Shown: piece after piece, positions 10,695-22,600 of the stretch
Position numbering within the stretch: position 1 is the first letter of the stretch
Layout of the letters: every line of letters begins with the position of its first letter
From: Macrostomum hystrix
Lineage: Eukaryota > Platyhelminthes > Macrostomidae
Reading direction: 5' to 3'
Assembly: GCA_950097015.1 (NCBI GenBank)
Contig: CATNEN010000010.1
Coordinates: 2,124,501 to 2,188,500, forward strand
DNA length: 64,000 bases
Notes under the pieces: model-generated
Databases searched by the model: none
What the model was told of the DNA's origin: nothing
What the model saw: the letters and a program-made list of their open reading frames with translations, nothing else
Made by a program: the position numbers and the translations under genes

Positions 10695-13600
10695 GTGAGA
10701 TGGGTGTTGAAACACTTCCAATTTCAGTTTGATAAGTTTAAATCTTGCCTGTATGGCTCATGTCATTAGCTAACTTCTGGCTTAGCTGGCAGTTAAGGAT
10801 TCTCATTGATGAAGGATGCTCTGGCTGAAAACAGCAGTCTGTCAGTGTGCGCTAAGTCGCTACTTGCTGGTGTTTTCTAGATTCGCGGTTCAAACACAGC
10901 TAAGACTGCTGGCGCAGCAGCAGCAGCAGAGGTAACACTGGCGCGTGAAGCTTGAACTTATTAGAACACATCTTTTATCTGGCTTTTTGCGAGTGTTTTT
11001 ATACCTGAGTGAAATGCATGCTTTAATGTATACCTATGCTGATTTAAGTCATAATGTGGCCAAGCAAGTCCAAATAACAAGCCAGTAGGGACGTGCGCGC
11101 ATATTCTTATTCACAAAATTCACGTTTTGATCTGTAGAAATTTCACTTGAATGAATGTAAAGCACCGTTTAATACATCTATAGCGATATTTTAATTATGT
11201 TGAGAACATTTTATTTGGCAAGCATTTCGTATTGCAGAATCCTTCAGCAAAAAGCGTAAAATTTGTACATTTTTGTAGCTTAATGTCTGATAGGACTCGA
11301 GCTTATTTTGGGCGATACCACAAAAAAATTGTCTGCCACCTCGCTAACTCAAGAGACTGATATAAAACGATCGATGAAAATCAAAGTGAAATGAAGATTC
11401 TAACCGCAAAATTGCTTACGGCAAGTTATCACCAACTGTGCTTCACGCCCCCGAAAACTTCAGCGCAAGCAGCAGGGTGCAGCAAACACCGGCCTGAATG
11501 CGTACCGCAGCCACACGATCATCACTGCGCTGACCGAGCTGCGCGACTTCATGATTGTCAACAGCGAGCCGAACAAGAAGCGTCAGAAGCTCCTCAGGAA
11601 CCTGCGGGTGCGTGTTCGGCACCATGGAAATGCAGAACTCTTTAAGCGCATAAAACTCTGCTTATAATTTGGGGCAAATAGTTTGAGTGTACTTATTAGT
11701 TTAGGCTTTCACTCGCCAGCACGTGATCTCAGGATGATTGAAGAGGGTAAGCCCCTCTGGCTGTGAGGCTACATCAACAAGGTATCCACAGACCCTAAAG
11801 GCCACGAGACCCCTACCTGCATGGTTGGCTCAAATATTGCAGATCGTGGAGTTGCTGGTGCGGCTACTGCAGACGCCGTTTCGGGGTGCCACCGACCAGC
11901 AGTACCTGGTGAAGATCTTCGTTGAGTGCTACGAGGTCCTGTACACCTACCTGATGGGCGACTGTCGCAAGAATGAACTTTACATTGCGAAGCATATCGA
12001 CTTCTTTCGCAGCCAGATAATTCTGGAGGTGAGGCGTTCGTTGACAGATTTTCAACAAAACTATTCGTTTTTCTGACTGAGATGTAAAAATGACAATCAC
12101 GAACTGAAAAGCTCTCAACAATTTTCTCATACTGAGTCGGACTCATTTCTGATGAAATCGAGTCAAAATTAAGCCTAAGCCTAGTTCTCAGGCTTCTTCC
12201 AAAGTCATAGCCGGGAAAAAGGAGCATGAATTCAACATTGCGCATCGCATTTTATCTTTACAGACGTCAGCGGAATGCGTAAGTAGACTTGTCAGTGCGT
12301 GTGGTCGGTGGGAGGAGCATGAAAGTCTAACAAATTGCCTTACTTTTTGGCCTTTTCTTTTCTTTAATTCTCGAGCGACAAAAACTGGTCGACTTAAATT
12401 AAATAGAAGGATAGATTTTGAATTTTTTTAATAAATTAGCGATTAAACTCAGTAACAACTCAAGCACAGCTGAAATAATGTAGATAACTCGACAAACTCA
12501 AGGATAGAATAGAGACGCTGCCTCCGGCCCCAGTGTGCTCAATATATCAGCTTCTTTAGGCTGATGCTTTGTAGGCACTCAATTAGTGATTAACCAGGAC
12601 GGGTGACGTTGATGGTGGGCACTTGCATTTGTTCGCTGCCTCCATCTTCTTTATAAACGCATAAATGTGTGTAATCCTTACCAGTGTTGTGTTAGAGTAA
12701 CTAGCTCGTAGATATCTAACACCTGATAGTACTGATCGAATTAATCTTCGATAATCTATTAGCTCTGAGTATTATCGTAATATACTCAGAGCGGTCTTTG
12801 CTTACTTCATCGATCCATCTGTTAAAACTCCATCGACCAGGAGGAGGTGGGTCTTAACGCCGCTCACATGATCATGGAGCTCATCAAGGACAACCGGAAG
12901 ATTGTCGACCGAATTCCTACCAGCTACGTCGACGAGATCATCGAGCTTCTAAAGCAGAATCGAGTAGGAATCACTTAGACCCTTTCCTTATAAATTTTAA
13001 ATATAAATTCTGGTAAATAAGTACTTACTGATAAACCCTGATCACGTTGCAGAATTTTCGCTACCTTGAACTGCTCAGCGTTCTATGCGTATGCGATGGC
13101 TTGAGTATGCCGGAAAACCAGAACTACATCACGGAGAAGTGGTTGGTGCAAGGCAAAAATTTCTGCTTAGTTTTCTTTACTGATCTTGGCCAGGTGGTCG
13201 GCATGGAGAAGGACAAGGTGTTTGTGTCCGTTGACAACAAGAGGCACTGGGTTTCTCTTGCAAGTTTCGCTAAAGACGTACGTAAAATAAAATGATATTT
13301 TCGTTTGCCAATAGGATGCTTTAAGAGGGGAACAAAATAGGTAGCAGTTGTGTCTACAATAAATATAAAAGACAGGAATATTTAAGGAGATTTTCTAAGA
13401 AATTACTAAAGTGACAGGGGGCTGCGAACTTGGGTCGCACAGCCGCAATGTGACAACATGCTGGTATGATTGCGCGCTTGTACGTATTCGTGTGTGATCA
13501 GAGTCAGTGGGCAGAATGGCATCCCTAAATGTTGTTTGTAGCTCAGCAGTGCAAAATCAAAATGAAAACTTACAAGAGAAGCTAAAAAATGGAGTGCCTG

Positions 13601-16600
13601 CACGCCAAAAATGTCAAAATTGCAGTACCAGGCTGCCGTGGCCGCCTCCAAGTTGAACTCGGATGGCTCAGTGCAGCTTACGCACGTGCGGTCTCGGAAG
13701 AAGCATCGCAATCTGCGCAAGCTCAGTCCGGAGGAGGTAAGCACGTAATCGTCTAGGCCTGGAAATCTATTTATATTGTACTGTATATATACCGAGTTAC
13801 ACCAGAAAAGAATCATCAAATAAATAGCTATAAAGTAGAACGCTTCGACTCCACTTACGAGCTCGTAGTGAGAAGTTATTCCAAAATCTTGTAGATAGTG
13901 TCTAACTTGCGTTTGTAAACACTTTAACGCTAAGCGGTTTAAGCCCGAACGCTTTCGCATTTTTTTTCTGCTGCAATGTCCCGCAAATATTCATGCTTTT
14001 TATTTTTAACAAAAATAATTGACTTGCAGCAAAACTCAACGATAATAGAAGAATTCCTGTTTCTGCAGCATCAACTAGACCTCTTCGGTAAATTGTGTCA
14101 GGTAATATTTGTTGCTTGCCTGAATGGATTTTTTTTAAACGTGCCATTTTGCTCACTACAAACAAGACAAGTAAAAAACGCAGGGAAGGAACGCGAAGTC
14201 GATCGAGGTGATCACAAAGCGACTCAATTACCTCACCTGGGAGGAGGCCTTCATCTGTCTGACTGACGAGGAAATGCCGGACCAGCTGCGAGCCAAGTAC
14301 TGCGAGCTCATCACCACAATGTTTGTGGACGTTGACGACAACATCAGCGTGCTGGACAAGATCGACCTCACGTTTGTCTACGACGATATTTCCAAGGGCA
14401 ACAAGGAGCAACAGACAAAAGTAGTTGAGATGGTAAATCAGCCGAATTGTGCTTTTGACACTTCATGAGTGTTTAATTGAATGCAATTAAAGTTTTATTC
14501 TTACTGACTCTAGGGCATATTTACCCATTGAATCCCCGAAACCAACAGGAAACGGGCAGGAAGGCCTCAACTCAGAGGTACTTTCCGGCACTGCGAGACT
14601 GGTTGGAAGGCTTCCTGGACCAGAACCACGACATGACCGCCTCGGAGGTTGGGCACAATGTCCTCCTTGCCCACGTCATGCAGATGCTGCACTACTTGGT
14701 CAGGTTCGGTTACTACAACTCCAGCACCGACATCAAGAAGCTGCTGAAGCCGCTGCTGGAGCTAGCTTGACGGACGAAACGACAAGCCGCTGCCGAGAGG
14801 TGATTTTTGAACTGCTCAAGATCTCTCAGGCAGTGTACGCTGTGGGGCGGGGAATAGTAGCGACATAAAATAGAAAGCATTCAATTGCAGCGAATTCATG
14901 CCTGTATCTGCTCATTTCAGGCGTGTTGTCAAGCGAAATGGTGGCGAATGTTGCAGGATGTAATCAAAATCAATTTCTTGCGTCTCACATTATGCACTAT
15001 ACTGTTTGATCGAATACAGTTAGCACGCACTTTCCGCATAAAAACTATCCTCAATACTGACCTACGTTTGCGACTGTGGTAGACAATGTATTTTTTATTA
15101 TAATAATCTGAGTTGATTGTACGGAAAGTGATCCTAGGAGCAAAGGTAGGGTAAAGTTTAATTTAGCCCTAGTGGCTATTGCACTAAAGTGCAATCAGTG
15201 CAATGGTCGCTCACTTCTAAACTTCATCTGACTCTGGAATACAGGCCGCTCGTTCTGTGTGGCCTGGTCTTTACGAGTAGCAACTTAGTTTGTCCTGTGC
15301 TTTGGGCTTTCCAATTCCTAAATTTGAATAAAAATCGTCTGGTAGTTGTGTTTGTTGTTTGGTCAATCATTTTTTGTTGCAAGCGTATGTTAACACAGAA
15401 ACAATAACCGATCTTCTCTAATTTTAACCCTAACCAGCCGCATCATCGGACTATGAAAAGGTGCTGCAGCATTATCAAACCGTCGATCGATTCAAGCAGT
15501 CAAGAGAAACGAAGGCAGTTGTGGACGCTAAGTTTCAGTAAGGGATTCCTTACTGACTGGTACATGCTTGGTATACTTACTTGCTTTCAACTTACTTGGT
15601 ATATTGTCTAATAGCATTTCACTGCAATGTAATTTTCTGCAGAGCCATGCGCGTGCTGGACCTGTTCTTCAACTTCCGCTTCAATGTACGGCTGAAGCGA
15701 TTCGTGGCAGAGTTCAAGGATATTCACCGGGCGGCCCAGAGCACCAGCTCCACGAGCCAGGATGTACTGTCTGCGCTGCTCAGCGAGACTTATGAGCTCA
15801 ACGAGCAGTGAGTTCAAATATGGATTCCTGAATGACGGTTCTTGAGTATATGCCATTGTCTGATCCAACCTTAAGCATCACATCAATTACTATTTTATAT
15901 CCCAGTGTGGACTCCGTCGCTGGGCAACGCCTTTCGGACATGTTTGCTGAGTCCGCCTACTTCAGGAACTTCGACATTGTTGATGTCCTGCTGGTAAGAA
16001 GACTTTGAGTTGATTTGAGTAGTGTCCGTGCAAATTTAAACAGCCGGTATGTAACATGAGAACCAAAATCACGCGGACTTCAGGATCTGAGCCACTACGA
16101 GTACCCGAAGATGGTCCAGATGTCGATGTGGCTTCTGAACCGCTATTTCTCCGCATACAATTTGCTGTTCAAGCGAGCCGTGCTGGCCCAGGTGCTCATC
16201 ACTGATAGGTCCGTTGCAGTGCACAAGATGATCGAGGATGAGAGTCACGTGATGCACCGGATGATCGGCTCAAAGATGACCGACACGGACGTGGAGAAGA
16301 TGTGCTCAATTTTGTCTAAATTTTGCAAGTTAGTGAGAATCATCAGCATATGCAATTGATTAACATTATTTTCACCCTTCTTTTCATTTAATTTCAACTG
16401 AAATTCCGATTATAAACGGTTCAAAGAAATCCTCATGTCATACCTGCAGGGTCTGCCACCTGGACGACGAGCCTGAAGAGAGGCACCCAATGAACCAGGC
16501 CATTCTGTACAATAATGGAATATTAAACGATATTTTCGATTTGGTGTCTCAAGATGTGGATATTAACTTGCTGGTAAGATTCAAGTCCAGGTGGATACGG

Positions 16601-19600
16601 TCAGTCACGTGGCGTTTATAAAATTACTGGCGCCTCTAATAAAACAATTTTCAAGATGTTCCGTGAATCATCCAGGATGACAAAACGGGTACAAGCTCAT
16701 CACCGCATATCTGATTTGTTTATTCTGTTTCCTCCTTTTACAGTTGGCTAAAATTTAGTTAATAAACACAGTAGCCATTCATTCCTAAGAAAGCTTAAAG
16801 AAACTTAGACACCACTTTATATTTCATTTTCATTTCAAGTAGAGTACAGAAACGATGCACTGCAGAAAAAATAGAATAGTATTATTCGAGAAATTGTTTT
16901 ATTTGACTTATCAACTAAATAGCACGGTTTTCTCTAATAGATTACAATGGATTATCTCTACGCGCGAGTATATTCTAGCCACTGAACTGCAGGACGAGTA
17001 CAGCGGCCTCCGCCGAGTCTTTGCAAAGTGCTTCACCTTGTTGCGACTTATGGCTAGAGGCAACACCGTGGTGCAGAACCATTTGTTCGACCGGCTGGAT
17101 ACTCTGCTGAGCTGCGTTGGTGCCGAGTCCGAGCTGGCGTTGGCTCTAGCCGAGGTCTTCACTGGCAACAAGAACACCTGCATGAAGGTCCTGCCGCACC
17201 ACATAGCAAAGTCTATGTCTTTAATAGCGCAACACGGATCTAAAGCACCAGAATTTCTCGACATGCTAAACGCTCTGGTGAAGGTCGAGGAGCTGGATCT
17301 ACCACTGAAGCGCAACCAAGCCTACGTCATGAAGTACTTCATGCAGCAGAGAACCGAAGTGGCTCAGTGCCTCGACCAGAAGAAGGACGCCCAGCTGCGT
17401 TTGCTCAGGTCTGCCTCTCACTCGCCAGAGTCAGACTACATGATCGCTCTGGTCGACCTGCTGGCCACCTGCGCTGAGGGCGAGAACCGCTTCATCGAGT
17501 CTATCAACCAGACCATCTACCGAGTGAGCGACGTGCTGGTGATACTGACGGACCCCGCCATCCCGAACCACAACAAGCGGCCCTTCGCACGCTTCCTGCT
17601 GTGGGTCTACCTCAACACGGCCGGCGGCCTCATCGAGAGCGGCGCCGGCGACCTGCCGCACGATGGCAATATGTGGCAGCTGTTCGGCATGGTCAGGGAG
17701 GACCTGCGGCGCATGGCGGAGCTCGCGATGGAGAGCCCGCAGCTCGTCCGTCAGCTGATGAAAGTTCGAGTCTACAAGAAGTAAGTTGGCACACCTAAGT
17801 CGGCTTCCAAGTGTCAAACACAATGTCTAGTATGAAGTAGGAGCTTTTTGCAGGTTAATGGGGTTTGAGTTATTGTGCTGTGGTCGTCCTTTAGCAAATA
17901 CTTTGTGAATTGTTTTTAGATAAACCTTTAAATTTAAAACTGGGTGCTGGATCCATTAAAAGATAAACTAGATATAACATCACTGATTGCGTTGTCGTTA
18001 TGGACACAGAGTTATGGACACTAATCAATATTTTTAACAAACTCACTGATTGCGCCTTTTATATATACTCGTACTTTGCGGCGTATTTCATACTGTATTG
18101 CGCAGCACTCAACCAAATAATGATTTGTGCCACGATGCGTGAAATTTTCAGACCAAAGACTGCCTCTGCAAAGAGTGCAGATGAGCGAAGAAAAGTGGAA
18201 ACCCTGCCGCAAGTGTACGTTGACGATGAAGTGTAACTGCACATTTTTGACGCGCTAACATTTCATGAGGTTCATTGGTTTTGCATGAGTACGGCAAACT
18301 AATTTATTCGAGTTGGGGCTCACTCACTGCAGTGGTAAATGCTTAGTAACGGAAAAGATGCGAGTAGATTAGATAGACTAAGCGCCTAGCCCTTGTAAAC
18401 ATTTCAGAACCATTGAGGACTCTGGGAGTAGCCGAAAGCAGAATATTTCAGACGAGACCGTTCATGGCACGCTGAAGTTTCTGTTTGAAGGGGCTCTGCC
18501 AGTCATTAGTGTGAGTTTAACTTCATCGCTTTAAATTAGAATCTGTGCTAATGACTTGCAATGGAATCGGCTTAACTTCAGGTTTTCTTCAAGACTATTT
18601 TCCTGAAGGACTTGGAGGAACATCCCAAGGAAATTGACGAAATCAACAAGCTTGCACAAGCACTGATGGTGAGTGTTGCAGTTAAGTACTTTTTGTAGAA
18701 GCAATATTATGGAGACAAAAGTTATCACAGTTTCACCTTCTCAACTTGAAGACCTTCGTTGATGCCGTCATGCCTTTGGCATCTGATGAGAAGTACGTCA
18801 AGGCGCTCCTGGGCTGCACATCTTCCCTGCTAACTGTTAGCACCCTGCCTTCAAAGGTAAATGAGCTTGTATGTACGCTGACTGACAAGCATAAAAATGT
18901 ATTTTGCCCTATGCCCAATAAAAATAATTATAGACTATCGAAGATTTTCAAAGCAAGTACGGCTCAGGAATTCAGCTCAACTGGGATGCTCGAACTGAGG
19001 GCAGAAAGGTACGTCTATGGAATGAACAATGCACAAAGTTCGAGTTTTACATATCGGAAAGCAATTGTTTTCAGCGCTACGAGGAATACTACAACACGGA
19101 GGAAGAGCTGAACGTGCAGCTGAACGTGTTCGCCACCAACTTTAACATTTCCTACGGCGGCGAGAATACTCTCCGAGCCCAGATCGGCTTTCCAAGCGAC
19201 TTGGGTAAGCGCAGTAGGACTCTGGCACTACTGTACCAAAAGTACAAAATTAGCGAAAGTCCCAGTCGTTAGAGGCTCAGAGGCATGGTTTCGACTTTCA
19301 GCCAGGGAAGCAATTTGTGTCCTTCAGCAAGTTCTTCAGTTCCCTATTGCTTTCGTTCACCTAGCCGTAAAATGGTAACCAGCACCAGTTAGAAACGTCA
19401 GTGGGTGTGGCGGCCTCCGCAGACCACTGCACTGCACTATAGCTGCGGCTGTGGCACTGGTTGTACTGGGTAAGGTGTAAATTATGAATTCTTCAACTCG
19501 ACTAAAAATCTCCGCCATCAGACTACACTGTGATTGGCAGTGACGAAGAGCTGCCGCTGGGCAAGGAGTTTCAAAACCACATGGCCTGCTTCATCAACCC

Positions 19601-22600
19601 GGACCTGGGCGTATCGGATCCACTGAAGTTTAAATTGGCCGGCAAGCTGGTCGAGCAGCTGCAGTGAGTAGAAATGCCATTGCGGTAGAATAATAATAAT
19701 AATTGTAACACACTAAAAGTGGGGAACGAATCTCGCGCTGGCAGACCGAGACCGGTTTCTGGCTTGTTTGCCTTCGTCAGTCAGCCATAGCCACACGCAG
19801 TCCTCTCCCACCACTCTTAGTGTGCACAGAAGTCTCTTATAAGCTTGCCATTTTTATGGCGATACTTTTTTAAGTGTTATGTGAGAGTTTTGCAGCCAAG
19901 TCTTTGCTGTTCTACTGTTGTCAGTAGTCTTAATTTTATCTCTCACAATAATAATAATAATTGATTACACCTGGCCGAATTGGGTCAGATGTGCAGATGA
20001 TAGCACAGTCCATGGACTGGGGACGCCACACCCACCTTCAATTATCCCAGCAAATGCTGGTACCTAGCTGGGTGAACTAAAGCAATGCAGAGTTAAGTGT
20101 CTTGCTAAAGGACACAAATTTTTCCAGTGAAGTCAGGAATCGAATCCCCGACCCTTAAGTCGTGAGTCCGATGCCCTAACCACTAGGCTACCTCTTCTAC
20201 GGTAGAACTTAACCAATATCAGCCGAATCCTGCAGCTAGGGAAGATTATCAGTCCCGAGTTTGAGACAGCTGGTAGTCAATTCTGAGCTCACCTAAATCT
20301 TTGTTACACCTGCAGCATCTCGAACCAGATGGAGGTAACGAACGAAAAAGAGCGAATCGAACAGGAAATCCTGGATGTGAAGTGCCTGCAGCTCCTGCGA
20401 GCCATCATCCACAACGAGATCGTCAAGCTGCCTGACAACTTTGACAGCGCTGACACAAAAGAGTAAGCGTGTAGTGTCAATAACGCAATCGCATGCTCGA
20501 TATTTTTGCAGACTCATTGTAATTTGCTTAATATGGCAACCCTATGTCCATAACAATGCAACCTTATGAAAGTGGACAGCAGCATCAACTGCTTCGACGA
20601 TTAGTTTCCCTGTGATGATAGGTTAACCAAGGAAGAATATGAGAAGCAATGCGGGAAATTAATGAGGCATGCAAAAATATTTTAATCTAATTTTCTTCAG
20701 CATCATGGCCAAACTTACTGGTAAGTAGTGCAAGTTCCAGAAAGTTGGTTCTCTTGGGCTACATTGCGCACCATAGCGCTTCACTTGCTGCTCAGGAATA
20801 TTCGATTGACAAGCTGTAATACCAAGTGCTGAATTGCCTCGGTTTCAGGCTGACTCGAATGGGACAAAGTGATCTTGCCAGGTATTTACAAGATAATGTA
20901 CAGCTTCCGTTGCGAAAATGTTTCGTGCTTTTGCGTTAAACTACCCGCTTGAAGCATTTAATGCATGTGCTTAACGCGCTTTTTTCAGTTTAACATGAGT
21001 GCTTGATGTAGCTTGAAATTCATTTTTTATCAACGTTATGCATTTTGAGCATGGCTTGAGTCTCAAATTCAAATTTGAAGTGTTTTAGAGCGTCTACAGT
21101 CGTATACTCGTAAGTGTTACGAGTATTAGCTTGCTTTCCTCTGATTAATCTGGGCATTGCAGTTCCGTGTCAAAACACTAGCAGTTGTGTCACGGCCGTC
21201 TTCGGTCGTTAAAGGTTTTAATTTCTCGTAATTTCTATTTATTTCTAAAAATGACCTTTCATAACATAAAGGTTGTACTGGGTTACCCAGTTAAATACAT
21301 TTTATATTTATTAGTCAGTGGCTTGACAGCGTAACTTCTTACTTCTTTACAATCCAGACTCATTGAGGTGATCTCACAAGTCCAGAACTCGCTTAACAAG
21401 CACGACGCCATGCTAAAAGTGCTGCCACACCTGTCGAAACCGTCCGACGAGATCGTGCGAGAAGTACTGGGCTTCCTGGCCAACATGCTGTTCAACGGCA
21501 ACGAGGAGGTGCAGGGCAGCCTGATTGAGTATTTCTACGGCACGCGCGAGGAGAAGTTCTTCATGGCTGTTAAGAACCGCATCAGCTTATCGTCAATGGC
21601 CTGGAAGGAGAAGCAAGTACTACTCGACTGTTGGTTATAGGCTGGTGTAGCTATGAGAGTTGAAATTATTTTGGCACACAAATGATGGGGCTCAGTCTTT
21701 CTTGTGCCATTCTCAGCTACTGTCTTTTAATGCTGTTTAAATAAAAAATACAACTTCAATGATTGCCTTAGCAATAGGGTTATTCGATCCACTTTTACGT
21801 TTTCAGTCGAGCGCTAATAAGTCAGCATCAGGCAAAAATCGAGGAAGCCATCGCTGAAATGCGCGACCTCCAGCAGGCGATCAAGGAAGGCCGGGTCTCC
21901 GCAGAGGCGATGCAGGGCAGCAAGCTGGGCTCAATGTTGATGAGCATCCAGGCCAGCAGGACCAGCGTCGGTGGAAGCGCATCCAGAATGCGGGGCAGCA
22001 CTGCGGAATTGCGTCGGCGACTTCAACGAGCGGAGGGCTCCACGCCACAGATCCGCGGATCGCAGTCCAGCCTCCACGCAAATGGCGCTCAGACAAGCAC
22101 GGCAGCTGGCACAGGTGCCGGTGGATCGAAGGCCCTACTGGTCAAGGGTTCTCAGCCGCCCAACGGCCAGGCGGTCGGATTCCTGCCGGAAAATCGGGTC
22201 GCTCCCGTCCAGCAGAGCATTGTGGGAGCCGCATCAGCTATTGACGATGCTGAAATCGAGGAGTTGGCAATGAAGGTCGTGATGGAGAACGAGAATTTGC
22301 AGATGAAAGATGGTGGCTATATTGAGCTGGTGCTTCGAGTGCTTGCTTATATATGTGACGGACAGAACACTCAGCTGCAGGACTACCTTCGAGAGCAGCC
22401 CGACAACATTAAGTCAATCAATCTTGTGGCAGAAACAGCTCGCTTTCTAGGCCTAACCTACACGTCGATCAACAAAGCAAACATTTCACTGATCATCCAG
22501 ATTTTTGATACTTTGGTTGAATTCACGTCAGGCAACTTGAGCAATCAGGCGGTGTGCTTCGACAACAAAGTGTGCGACTATATGAACTATCTGTTGCGTT

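Noticed and set aside
14768-14770. Calling copy A a pseudogene because of TGA in exon 17
   Set aside because: The stop depends on one inserted base; the rest of the gene is open, and similar single insertions occur in copy B and in an unrelated gene.
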